Of a DNA stretch of 64,000 nucleotides, positions 46,335-55,343 are shown piece by piece. Source of the DNA: Ochrobactrum sp. BTU1 (GTDB lineage: Bacteria > Pseudomonadota > Alphaproteobacteria > Rhizobiales > Rhizobiaceae); the NCBI GenBank assembly GCA_018798825.1, contig CP076355.1, forward strand, positions 464,001 to 528,000. Direction: 5' to 3'. Numbering within the stretch: the stretch's first letter is position 1; every line of letters begins with the position of its first letter. The notes under the pieces were generated by a model. That model had not been told where the DNA came from, ran no database searches, and saw only the letters and a program-made list of their open reading frames with translations. Made by a program: the position numbers and the translations under genes.

Positions 46335-47279
46335 ATGTCTCATGATGTGTCCGTTATCGGACTTTATATTCTGGACGTACTCGGGCGGCCTGTTGATGCA
46401 ATTCCACCAGGCGGCAATGTCGAGTTTATCGATGAAATCCGGCTGACCGTTGCGGGAACCGCTGGCGGCACGGTCGTCGATCTGGCGAAGCTTGGTCTAA
46501 ACTGCCTCGCGGTTGGGGCCGTGGGCGATGATGAGAAGGCTGATTTCGTATTGGCGACTTTGCAGCGCTTTGGCGTCGACGTTGCGCAGATGCAGCGTCT
46601 GCAAGGCGTTCCCACATCTTCGACCATTCTCAATATCCGTCGCAACGGAGATCGCCCGGCACTTCATGCGCGCGGCGCGTCCGATCATTTTGAAATTGCC
46701 GACAGCGCGCTCGATGCAGTTCTGGCGCCACCAATCATTCATCTGGGTGGAACGGGTCTTTTGGCAAAACTTGATGGTGAACCAAGCCGTAAATTGCTGT
46801 CTGAGGCCAAGGCGCGTGGGCGTATTACAACCTTTGATCTTTTGGGCGCCAATGATGATACTCTCGATCTGATCTCTCCACTTTTCCCGCATATTGATTA
46901 CTTCATGCCCTCTATTGAGGAAGCGAAGCAGATTTCAGGCGCGGCTGATGTCGAAGGCGCGGGGCACTTCTTTATCGAACGCGGCGTAAAGCATTGTGTC
47001 TTCACGCTTGGTGGTGATGGCGTATGCTTCATGGATGCAACTGGCATGGTTCTGCGCCAGCCAGCATTCTTGATTGAAGTGGTTGATACGACAGGTTGTG
47101 GGGATGCATTCGATGCTGGTTTCATCACAGCCCTTCACCGTAAAATGGATGTGAAAACCGCGTTGAATTTTGCGCAGGCATCCGCAGCATTGGTCGCCAC
47201 AGGCCTTGGCTCAGATGCCGGTATCCTTTCGTTCGAGGATACATTGAATTTCATGAATGCTGCGCCAATCAAGCAGTAA
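46335..47279 (+). CDS. PfkB family carbohydrate kinase
   Basis: A 314-aa ribokinase-like sugar kinase. The N-terminal GG region is VAGTAGGTVVDLAKLG. The C-terminal ATP/anion-hole signature is DTTGCGDAFDAGF, with the catalytic Asp in GDAF. ATG 46335 follows GGGAGGA. It probably phosphorylates the sugar brought in by the ABC transporter before aldol cleavage by the aldolase at 48.5 kb. The sugar itself is not identifiable. Confidence 0.92.
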   Translation: MSHDVSVIGLYILDVLGRPVDAIPPGGNVEFIDEIRLTVAGTAGGTVVDLAKLGLNCLAVGAVGDDEKADFVLATLQRFGVDVAQMQRLQGVPTSSTILNIRRNGDRPALHARGASDHFEIADSALDAVLAPPIIHLGGTGLLAKLDGEPSRKLLSEAKARGRITTFDLLGANDDTLDLISPLFPHIDYFMPSIEEAKQISGAADVEGAGHFFIERGVKHCVFTLGGDGVCFMDATGMVLRQPAFLIEVVDTTGCGDAFDAGFITALHRKMDVKTALNFAQASAALVATGLGSDAGILSFEDTLNFMNAAPIKQ

Positions 47280-47321
47280 TCAAAACTGGGGCGGATCATT
47301 AAAACGACCGCCGCTTTTCCT

Positions 47322-48302
47322 TTATTGCGCGAGCAGAAGTTCCGCTGTTTCAAAATCGGTAACGAGGTGGGTTGCATAGCCGCCGGTTAAAACTGCGCGG
47401 ATTGCTTCGACCTTGCGCGAACCGCCCGCCACGCAAAGCCTGCGCGGAACCCGATGTAATTCATCCAACTCAATGCCGATGACGCGTTTGTCCAGTTCAC
47501 GAATGACCTGCTTGCCTTCATTGTCGAGGAAGCGACAGATCAAGACTGCGACCGCGCCATCCTTGGCGTAGGCATCGATTTCTTCATCGCTAGTGACATC
47601 CGCAATGCGCATCGTGCTTTCAGATGATAATCCCCCAACGCCAAAGACGATCATGTCTGATTGAGCAATCAGATCAAATTGCCGTTTAAGCGCAGGTTCG
47701 CCCATCAAGGCGTCGCGCAACTCCGGACTGCTCAAAATCGCTGGAGCCAGCATGTTTACACTGGTTGCACCGACATTGCGAGCCATGATCGAGGTGCAAA
47801 GCTCTGCAGAAAATTCACGTTTTCCCATTGATGAACCCGTGACTTGAACGACTGTCAGCCCTTCGATCGAACGAGGCAGCGAGATCGCATCCGCGATTGC
47901 CAGAACAGTTCGCCCCCAGGACACGCAGATCGTATCGCCCGGTTTGACCATGCGCTCAATGAGGCGTGCGCCTCCGGTGCCCAGCGCCTGAAGTAGCGCC
48001 TCGGAGGAGCCCGATTTTTCACTAGGAATGACGAGGACCTCGTCCAAACCATATAGGGTCGCGACCTTTTTGGCGATCTCGGTTCGGGTGAGAATCTCCG
48101 AATTCATCACAATCCGTACCACGCCCCGCTGCCGTGCTTCCTGCAGATAATTGACGATGGTCGCGCGCGAAACGCCCATTTTCTTCGCGATATCGTTCTG
48201 GGTTAGCTGGTCTTCATAATAAAGCCAGGCAGCCCATACGATCGCGTCATCAAATTCAGCCGGGATGGCATGCGTAGACGGTGTCAGATCGTCCGATGTC
48301 AT
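47322..48302 (-). CDS. SorC family transcriptional regulator
   Basis: A 326-aa SorC regulator, paralogous to the one at 33.3-34.3 kb. The HTH reads EDQLTQNDIAKKMGVSRATIV. The effector domain has GDTICVSWGRTVLAIADAI, VTGSSMGKREF and the C-terminal RRLCVAGGSRKVEAIRAVL. ATG 48302 has AGGA upstream. It is divergent from the bifunctional aldolase gene and convergent with the kinase gene, so it probably regulates both operons in response to a phosphorylated sugar. Confidence 0.92.
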   Translation of the reverse strand: MTSDDLTPSTHAIPAEFDDAIVWAAWLYYEDQLTQNDIAKKMGVSRATIVNYLQEARQRGVVRIVMNSEILTRTEIAKKVATLYGLDEVLVIPSEKSGSSEALLQALGTGGARLIERMVKPGDTICVSWGRTVLAIADAISLPRSIEGLTVVQVTGSSMGKREFSAELCTSIMARNVGATSVNMLAPAILSSPELRDALMGEPALKRQFDLIAQSDMIVFGVGGLSSESTMRIADVTSDEEIDAYAKDGAVAVLICRFLDNEGKQVIRELDKRVIGIELDELHRVPRRLCVAGGSRKVEAIRAVLTGGYATHLVTDFETAELLLAQ

Positions 48303-48377
48303 ACTGATTTCCTGATGTTAGCTGTTGATCTGGTTCGCACAGAAACGAGTTTTAATCAACAAGCTAATGAAGGAAGT

Positions 48378-48389
48378 TGACTAATGTCA
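48378..48389. promoter_or_regulatory. candidate SorC operator, aldolase side
   Basis: The dyad TGACTAATGTCA lies in the divergent promoter region. It overlaps a TTGACT -35-like element and nearly equals the site at 41318-41329. Confidence 0.5.
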
Positions 48390-48527
48390 GTATATAGTGT
48401 CAATTGTTTTACGGTGAGGAGATTTCTTCATAAATTATTGTTTTGCCGTGGAAAAATACACTTTCCGTGAGCGCCTTTTTATGTCTGTGGCTCGGAGGCC
48501 GCAGATTGCCAACTGAGGAGTAGGCAG

Positions 48528-50585
48528 ATGAAGTCGAATTGGTCGGATGCGGATTTCAACGCAATTGTTAGTGCATATGAGAAAGCAGGCATCAACCGCG
48601 ATGTGGCCATCCGCACATATACCACGCGCTTGCTGGGTTCGGAACCAAAGCTCGTTCTGCATGGCGGCGGTAACACCTCAGTCAAGACAGTGTTGAATGA
48701 CCATGATGGCACGCCGGTTGAAGTGCTATGTGTGAAGGGAAGCGGTTGGGATATGGGCAAGATCGAGCCCGCAGGGTTGCCCGCGCTAAATCTTGAGCGC
48801 CTGAAAGCTATGGTCAACTACGATACGCTTAGCGATGACGATATGGTGATGCTGCAGCGCCGCCTGCTGCTCGATCCGTCATCACCAAATCCGTCCGTCG
48901 AAGCGATCCTCCATGCAATTCTTCCATTCAAGCATGTCGACCACACCCATGCCAATGCGATTGTCGCGCTAACCAACCAACCAAACGGCGAAGCGATCAT
49001 TCGCGAACTCTTTCCAGAAATGATTGTCGTGCCCTACGTCATGCCGGGGTTTGATCTTTCCAAGGCCTGTCAGAAAGCCTTTTCTGAGCGCCCGGATGCA
49101 CCAGGCATGATCCTGCTTAAGCATGGAATCTTCACATGGTCGGAAGATCCCCGCATTGCCTATGAAAATATGATCGAAGCGATTGATCGGGCCGAGAACC
49201 GGATTGTTGAAGGCAATCCGCGACCTTTCGGCCATGCGAGCAAAAACCCGCATAAGGAAGAGCTAGCTTCAGTTTGTGATATTGTGCCGATATTGCGCGG
49301 AGCAATCGCTCTTTCAGGCAAGGAAGAAGGCCGTCCGCGCCGTTTCATCATAGAGCATCGTTCGGATGACAATATCCTTGATTTCTGTGGAGCGCCCAAT
49401 GTTGCGGATCTTGTTCGTCGCGGCAATGCAACGCCGGAGCACGTTATCCATATCAAGCGTTATGGTGTATCTCTTCCTGCCCCTTACACACAGGATCTTG
49501 AGAGCTGGGCACAGATAGTAAAAGACAGCGTTGCGTCTTATGTCGCTGGATATAAGGAGTATTTTGAGCGCAACAATGCGCGCGTCGGTGGTGGTAAAAC
49601 TATGCTCGACCCGATGCCGCGGGTGTTCTACATCGACGGTATTGGGTTGTTTGCAGCTGGGCCAACGCAGAAAGCTGCGCGCATCGGTGCAGATGTGGCT
49701 GAAGCTACTATCGAAGTCATTCGCGGTGCTGAAGGGATCGATCAGTTCGAGGCGCTTAGCGAAGAAGACCTCTTCGATATTGAGTATTGGTCGCTAGAGC
49801 AGGTCAAACTCGCCAAACAGACCGAGAAGCCGCTGACCCGTCAGGTAGCAGTTGTAACTGGTGGGGCAAGCGGCCTTGGTCTTGCGATTGCAGAACGTTT
49901 ACGGGAGCAAGGTGCCGAAATCGCTCTGATCGACATTGATGCAGAGCGTGTGGCAGCGCAAGCTAAGCGTCTGGGTGGTAAAGCTATCGCTTGCGATCTG
50001 ACAGACTCCCAGTCTGCAGAAAAAGCCATTGCAGACATCGTTGCCGCTTTTGGCGGAGTTGATATTCTCGTTTCCAATGCCGGGGCGGCATTTCAGGGAG
50101 CGCTGACGACAGTTGATGATGCTTTGTTCAAATCGGCATTCGCTCTCAATTTCTGGAGCCATCATTACATCGCTCGCGCTGTCGTCAATGTTATGAAACG
50201 ACAGAAAACCGGCGGCTCCATCGTGTTCAACGTCAGCAAGCAAGCGGTCAATCCGGGCCCCGATTTCGGTCCGTATGGCACTTCAAAAGCGGCCCTGATG
50301 GCCCTGATGCGCCAATATGCGTTGGAGCATGCAGAAGATGGAATTACAGTGAATGCTGTCAATCCAGATCGTATCCGCACAGGCTTAATGACTGATGAAA
50401 TGGTTGAAGAGCGTGCTCAGGCTCGCGGTGTGACGCCGGAAGTCTATATGCGTGGTAATCTGCTTAAACGAGAAGTTTCGGCGAATGATGTTGCAGACGC
50501 ATTTCTGCATCTCATTTCAGCCCGTACTTCAACCGGTGCGGTGGTTACGGTCGATGGTGGGAATGTCGCTGCCATGATGCGCTGA
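48528..50585 (+). CDS. bifunctional class II aldolase / short-chain dehydrogenase (RhaD-like)
   Basis: A 685-aa fusion. Residues about 20-390 form a class II (zinc) aldolase-like domain with metal ligands H139 and H141 (VDHTHANAIVAL). Residues about 435-685 form an SDR domain with T444-GGASGLG, NAGAA and catalytic Y583/K587 (YGTSK). In rhamnose pathways such fusions cleave rhamnulose-1-phosphate and oxidise the lactaldehyde. Here there is a PfkB kinase and no isomerase or RhaK-type kinase, so the substrate may be a different ketose or sugar alcohol. A hairpin follows the gene. Confidence 0.92.
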   Translation: MKSNWSDADFNAIVSAYEKAGINRDVAIRTYTTRLLGSEPKLVLHGGGNTSVKTVLNDHDGTPVEVLCVKGSGWDMGKIEPAGLPALNLERLKAMVNYDTLSDDDMVMLQRRLLLDPSSPNPSVEAILHAILPFKHVDHTHANAIVALTNQPNGEAIIRELFPEMIVVPYVMPGFDLSKACQKAFSERPDAPGMILLKHGIFTWSEDPRIAYENMIEAIDRAENRIVEGNPRPFGHASKNPHKEELASVCDIVPILRGAIALSGKEEGRPRRFIIEHRSDDNILDFCGAPNVADLVRRGNATPEHVIHIKRYGVSLPAPYTQDLESWAQIVKDSVASYVAGYKEYFERNNARVGGGKTMLDPMPRVFYIDGIGLFAAGPTQKAARIGADVAEATIEVIRGAEGIDQFEALSEEDLFDIEYWSLEQVKLAKQTEKPLTRQVAVVTGGASGLGLAIAERLREQGAEIALIDIDAERVAAQAKRLGGKAIACDLTDSQSAEKAIADIVAAFGGVDILVSNAGAAFQGALTTVDDALFKSAFALNFWSHHYIARAVVNVMKRQKTGGSIVFNVSKQAVNPGPDFGPYGTSKAALMALMRQYALEHAEDGITVNAVNPDRIRTGLMTDEMVEERAQARGVTPEVYMRGNLLKREVSANDVADAFLHLISARTSTGAVVTVDGGNVAAMMR

Positions 50586-50600
50586 TACTTAATCTTCTAC

Positions 50601-50632
50601 CCGAGGACAGCTATTATAATTGCTGTCCTCGG
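50601..50632. terminator. hairpin between convergent genes
   Basis: The perfect 11-bp stem CCGAGGACAGC / GCTGTCCTCGG has a 10-nt AT loop between convergent transcription units. It has no clean T-run but is well placed to end both. Confidence 0.6.
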
Positions 50633-50668
50633 TCACGCTTTGCTTATCGATTATAGCCACAATCGGCT

Positions 50669-52288
50669 TTACTCCTCAATATCGACCTTCTCGAAACGAT
50701 GTGAACCAAGTGGCTCCATCACATAGTTTTTGACTTTATTGGACATTGGCAGCACGACAGTGGAATGCGCCAATGGTACCCAAGGCGCCTGATCGCTGAT
50801 AATGGCTTGCGCTTGCTGATAAAGTTTAGTGCGCTCATCCTTATTAGAGCTCACGCGCGCTTTTTGCAAAATGTCCTCAAGCGGCTGGTAGCACCAATTA
50901 GCATTGTTGCTTCCCCCGACGCCTGAGCAGCTAAAGAAATAGCTTAACAGATTGTCCGGATCGCCGTTATCGCTGGTTCCACCCAAAACGATTGCGCCAT
51001 CACGCTGTTTGTCGCGCGCCTTTTTGAGATACTCACCCCATTCATAGGAAACGATCTCCACATTAATGCCAACTTTGCCAAGATCTGCTTGCATCAATTC
51101 CGCAGCGCGACGTGCGTTTGGCATATAAGGCCGGCTGACAGGCATCGCCCATATCTTCATCTTCAGGTCTTTGACCCCAGCTTCATCCAGAAGCTTCTTT
51201 GCTGCAACGGGATCATAGCTGTACCCTTTGATGTCAGCATTGTAACCCCACATGGTTGATGGCAGCACGCTTTTTGCAGCCTGACCCATGCCCTGGTAAA
51301 CGGCATCGACAATGGCTTCACGATCAATTGCCATGTTTAATGCACGCCGTACTTCCACCTTACCAAATGGTTCATTCAGCGTGTTCATCGCCAGATAAGC
51401 GACGTTCAATCCGGGCTGTTCCATCACGATGAGATTTGGATCTTTCTTCAAGTCCGCAACGTCGGCCGGAGCAGGATAGGCAGCAATGTGGCACTCGCCT
51501 GCCTTCAACTTTTGCATACGGGTGGAGGCGTCTGTTGCAATCACGAAGATCAGATCGTCAACCTTGGGAGCGCCGTCCCAATAGTCAGCATTTGAAGCAA
51601 AGCGGATTGCTGCGTTGGTTTGATAATCAACAAAGCGAAAAGGCCCGGTACCAACTGGCTTATGGTCAAGATCCTCACGCTGTCCGGCTTTGTCCAGTTG
51701 TTCTGCATATTCAGCAGACATAATTGAACCAAAATTCAAAGCGAGCTTTGCAAGCAATGAAGCATCGGGCTGGTTTAGCACAAATTTGACTGTGTGATCG
51801 TCAACTTTGACGACTTCTTTGATAATCGTCGCCATGTCCATTGCATTGAACATTTCCCAACCAGCACCCACGAAGTAATTGTTCCAGGAATGCTGTTTAT
51901 CGAGCTGACGATTATAAGTGAAAAGCACATCGTCCGCATTGAAGTCGCGGGTGGGAGTGAAACTCTCTGTCGTGTGGAATTTCACGCCCTGACGTAGTTT
52001 CAGTGTATATTCGAGATTGTCATCGGATATAACCCAACTTTCGGCCAGTCCCGGAACGACATTTGTTGTGCCACTTTCAAATTTGGTTAGTCGATCATAA
52101 ATCGTCTCTGCAGACGCATCCCATGTACTGTTGGTAGTATAGAGCGCGGCGTCAAAGCCTTCGGGCGAGCCTTCCGAACAATAGACAAGCGTCTTGGACA
52201 TAGCCGGAGCTAGTGCCACTCCAGAAAGTGCTGCCGCTGCTGCCAACGAGAATAAAGTCTGACGCGCTCTTTTTGATTTTATTATCAT
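50669..52288 (-). CDS. Dpp-type ABC transporter substrate-binding protein (orphan)
   Basis: A 539-aa family 5 solute-binding protein resembling DppA. The signal peptide is IIKSKRARQTLFSLAAAAAL...PAMS. The mature part begins KTLVYCSEGSPEGFDAALYT, and has the Cys pair YFFSCSG / NWCYQPL. GGAGGGAAC precedes the ATG. No permease or ATPase genes are adjacent, so it must use a transporter encoded elsewhere. It is the last gene of a minus-strand run with creatininase and D-amino-acid enzymes. Confidence 0.92.
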   Translation of the reverse strand: MIIKSKRARQTLFSLAAAAALSGVALAPAMSKTLVYCSEGSPEGFDAALYTTNSTWDASAETIYDRLTKFESGTTNVVPGLAESWVISDDNLEYTLKLRQGVKFHTTESFTPTRDFNADDVLFTYNRQLDKQHSWNNYFVGAGWEMFNAMDMATIIKEVVKVDDHTVKFVLNQPDASLLAKLALNFGSIMSAEYAEQLDKAGQREDLDHKPVGTGPFRFVDYQTNAAIRFASNADYWDGAPKVDDLIFVIATDASTRMQKLKAGECHIAAYPAPADVADLKKDPNLIVMEQPGLNVAYLAMNTLNEPFGKVEVRRALNMAIDREAIVDAVYQGMGQAAKSVLPSTMWGYNADIKGYSYDPVAAKKLLDEAGVKDLKMKIWAMPVSRPYMPNARRAAELMQADLGKVGINVEIVSYEWGEYLKKARDKQRDGAIVLGGTSDNGDPDNLLSYFFSCSGVGGSNNANWCYQPLEDILQKARVSSNKDERTKLYQQAQAIISDQAPWVPLAHSTVVLPMSNKVKNYVMEPLGSHRFEKVDIEE

Positions 52289-52325
52289 TTTTGTTCCCTC
52301 CTAATTATTTGACTGTTGTCACAGA

Positions 52326-53150
52326 TTATTCGGTTCTGCCTTCAGTTGTTCCAAGGCCGCGTCCCGCTGTCCAAACGGGATCGGGTTTGGTCCAAAGCAC
52401 TTCATTGCGGATCAGCTTCACAATTTCTCGTGCATGAAGGTCGAGGAATTTTTCGCCCTTTTCGGCAGTCGCGCTACGCGGATCACCCCACGTTCCGGTG
52501 ATGGGTGCGCGCTCCGCAAATGAGTAGAAGCGCGAAACATCTGCTGGCACATCAACGGGATGTTGCTGATTGCCAAAGGCCTGACCGAACATTTCGGACT
52601 TCACAGTATCACCGGCAATCGCGAGCATGACAGAAGCTTCGCCCTCGCAAGCGTGGTGTGGTCCGCCATCGACCTCGAAGATTTTGGCTGCGTCTTCGCT
52701 TGCTAGCATCCAAGGTGTGGAGACGACAATCGGCATTCCAAATTCGACAGCAAGTTCGCGGGCCGCTACAGCAAGTGGATCAATATTGCCGCCATGACCA
52801 TTAACGATAAATAGACGTGAGAAGCCGATTGCCTTCAACGATCTCACTATACAGCGGATGACCCGGCTGAGAGTTTCATAATCAAGCGTAATCGTTCCGC
52901 CGAAAGGCAAGTGGTGTTCGCTCATACCAAGCCATTGCCCGGGAAGGACTGCAATTGGAATTTCGTTAGCGACCTGACGTGCTGCCCGGATGGACGCTGC
53001 CGAAGCACTAGCAGTATCTGTGATCACCGGCAGGTGCGGTCCATGCTGTTCTAGCGAGCCAATCGGTAAGATGGCCAGCGCACCGGGTTTACCCGCTATT
53101 TCACGAAGAGCAGGGGCGGTCATACGCGCCCATTCTACTTCCTTGGTCAT
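52326..53150 (-). CDS. creatininase family amidohydrolase
   Basis: A 274-aa metal-dependent amidohydrolase of the creatininase family. Metal-binding motifs are GSLEQHGPHLPVITD (Glu, His, Asp), NGHGGN and a C-terminal Glu in HACEGEAS. Members open cyclic amides such as creatinine or act on small amides. ATG 53150 follows GGGAGAGAG. The neighbouring binding protein suggests the substrate is taken up as a peptide- or amide-like compound. Confidence 0.9.
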   Translation of the reverse strand: MTKEVEWARMTAPALREIAGKPGALAILPIGSLEQHGPHLPVITDTASASAASIRAARQVANEIPIAVLPGQWLGMSEHHLPFGGTITLDYETLSRVIRCIVRSLKAIGFSRLFIVNGHGGNIDPLAVAARELAVEFGMPIVVSTPWMLASEDAAKIFEVDGGPHHACEGEASVMLAIAGDTVKSEMFGQAFGNQQHPVDVPADVSRFYSFAERAPITGTWGDPRSATAEKGEKFLDLHAREIVKLIRNEVLWTKPDPVWTAGRGLGTTEGRTE

Positions 53151-53209
53151 ATTCAACTCTCTCCCAATTGTTCTAGATTGCACGATGTCGACCAGCCCAA
53201 AGCTTTCGT

Positions 53210-54361
53210 TTAAATTTGTCGGCCTCTGGCGTCGGTCGATAAAGTGTGTGGTCTTCCATCGAGCTTGCGCAATGTGACCCGGTCAAATTGTGCGACAACC
53301 GCGCAGGAGTGATTTGGAAAAATGCGAACGCGGTTACCGATTGCCGGTGGCGTATGGGAAAAACGAACGAACCCATGTTCTTCCGAAAGACGTTCCACTT
53401 CCCATGCTTGGGTGGCGTCGCCCACATTGACCGCAATCCCGAAACCACTGCCACCAGAGCCATGTGCGCCAAGGTCGGATGACAGAGTTTTTGAACCTGC
53501 ATCGACAATGAAATGATGGTCGTTATGAGCAACGACCGTTGCAATCACTGAAAGAGACAAGTCATCCGAAGATGCGATACCCAGACGAAGTGCAGTGCGA
53601 TCCAGAAAGGCATAGTTTCCTGGCCTTATTTCAGTGATCCCTTCCGGAATAGCTGCGCCAAGACACGTTGGTGTTGCGCCCACCGATATTTGGGGCACTT
53701 CGATGCCTGACTTTTTCAATTTTTCGGCAAGTTCGAGCAGATCTTGCGCTTCCTTATAGGCAATGCTCGTCAGCTGCTCGACAGACTTGCTGCCATAAGA
53801 GTGGCCAGCGTGCGACAATAGTCCTGCAAAGTTAAGATGAGGGTGTTGTGAAATCTTCTCAGCTAATTTGACTGTTGCGGGATCTCGCGGCTTAACGCCG
53901 ACGCGACCTAGCCCGACATCGATTTTTAGAAAGACGCCAAGTTTCACGCCGTGTGTTTCGGCTGCTAGCCCAATGGCCTCAACACCCATCCCATGAGCCG
54001 CAATGAAGAAGAGTTCGGTCTGATGGGCTTTTGCACACCGAACAAGCTGCTCAATAGATTCAGACCTGACGATCGGATACGCGATTGTCACCGAAGGCAC
54101 GCCGGCTTCCACAAACACAAGCGCTTCCTGCGGTTTAGAAGCTGTAACGCCAATTGCTCCGAGCTCAAGCTGCCATCCCGCGATTGCAAGATTTTTATGG
54201 GTCTTGATATGAGGTCGTAATGCAACGCCGGCTTGATTGGCCCGCTGTTGCATCGCCTTGAGATTACGTATCAAACGCTCTTCGTCGATCTCCACATAAG
54301 GTGTAGGAAGATCGGTGGGTGTTGGGCGATTGAAAGCTTCGATTGCCGCATGGTCAGACAA
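53210..54361 (-). CDS. D-threonine aldolase / D-serine dehydratase-like PLP enzyme
   Basis: About 383 aa, fold-type III PLP enzyme. The N-terminal alanine-racemase-like barrel has the Schiff-base Lys in LRPHIKTHKN. The C-terminal D-serine-dehydratase-like domain has a His-Cys metal site in PNHSCAV. Such enzymes cleave D-beta-hydroxy amino acids or dehydrate D-serine. I prefer TTG 54361 (preceded by GGAG at good spacing) over ATG 54391, which has no ribosome-binding site. It fits the D-amino-acid theme of the cluster. Confidence 0.88.
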   Translation of the reverse strand: MSDHAAIEAFNRPTPTDLPTPYVEIDEERLIRNLKAMQQRANQAGVALRPHIKTHKNLAIAGWQLELGAIGVTASKPQEALVFVEAGVPSVTIAYPIVRSESIEQLVRCAKAHQTELFFIAAHGMGVEAIGLAAETHGVKLGVFLKIDVGLGRVGVKPRDPATVKLAEKISQHPHLNFAGLLSHAGHSYGSKSVEQLTSIAYKEAQDLLELAEKLKKSGIEVPQISVGATPTCLGAAIPEGITEIRPGNYAFLDRTALRLGIASSDDLSLSVIATVVAHNDHHFIVDAGSKTLSSDLGAHGSGGSGFGIAVNVGDATQAWEVERLSEEHGFVRFSHTPPAIGNRVRIFPNHSCAVVAQFDRVTLRKLDGRPHTLSTDARGRQI

Positions 54362-54541
54362 TGTTGTCTCCAACAGTAGTGCCGGCCGCATGCATAGTTT
54401 CAGCCAGCTAATTCAGCTGTACCCAAAGGTAGTCGGTGCAAGTTCGCACAGCTCTGAAAGGCAATCAATTTATTTTCTTATAAGAAACATAATTTTCGCA
54501 AATTTACCTGCGAAATGATGGATTGATACGAAAGTTTCTGC

Positions 54542-55177
54542 TTAGTTGGTTGAGAACTTTATCGTCTGCTGGTTGACGAGAGTGGAAACCAGTTCAGTTT
54601 CAGGTGTGGAGCAGACACATAGGATTTGTGCAGGTTCTTCACTAACGCTCAAGTAGGCATGACCCGTCATTGCATCAAAATACGCAGAGTCACCTTTCTT
54701 GAGGCGCAAAGGTGCATAGATCTCCGAGTGCAGTTCAAGCTCTCCTTCAACGACGTAGAAAAACTCTTCACCTTTGTGATGGATAAGCGGGCCGAACTCT
54801 TCGAGGGTGCGGGCATGTGCGACAGCCAGAATAGGCACCATCGCCTTCTTGTATATTTCGGTACAGAGATAAAGATAATCGTAGTTCTGCGTAATGATCG
54901 ATTTTCCCTCGCCCGATTTCGTGTATGTACGGCGGCCCATAACATTTGATGTGGCATCGGGACTGGCGATTGTGCCAAAAAGCTCGGCAATGTCGATATT
55001 CATTCCCTGCGCAAGCTCAATAAGCCGATCATAGGTGAGCTGCATTTGATTGTTCTCGACCTTGGAGAGAGTAGACACGGCCAGCCCTGTCATCGCGCTT
55101 ACTTCGGCGAGCGTCCATTGGTTGCGATTGCGAATGTCTCGCAGAATGTCGCCGAGGCTCGATTTCGCATCATTCAT
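54542..55177 (-). CDS. XRE family regulator with C-terminal cupin
   Basis: A 211-aa regulator. The N-terminal HTH_3 reads WTLAEVSAMTGLAVSTLSKV (about residues 21-40). The C-terminal cupin_2 domain has GEEFFYVVEGELELHSE and DSAYFDAMTGHAY. This class commonly controls amino-acid catabolism and transport genes. ATG 55177 follows GGAGACG; the longer ORF uses a TTG five codons earlier. It is central in the cluster and a plausible regulator of its neighbours. Confidence 0.9.
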   Translation of the reverse strand: MNDAKSSLGDILRDIRNRNQWTLAEVSAMTGLAVSTLSKVENNQMQLTYDRLIELAQGMNIDIAELFGTIASPDATSNVMGRRTYTKSGEGKSIITQNYDYLYLCTEIYKKAMVPILAVAHARTLEEFGPLIHHKGEEFFYVVEGELELHSEIYAPLRLKKGDSAYFDAMTGHAYLSVSEEPAQILCVCSTPETELVSTLVNQQTIKFSTN

Positions 55178-55343
55178 TCTTGACGTCTCCAATTCGCCTT
55201 CGACCAGATCGTGGGGGTGATAACCAAGACTAACCTAGCTTACGCGTTAATAGAACCAAACAATGAACATGAGCGCCTAATCAATAGATAGTTGAAACAC
55301 AATCCATTCCAGGTGCGACCATCTTGCTGGTTCCAGTGACTGG

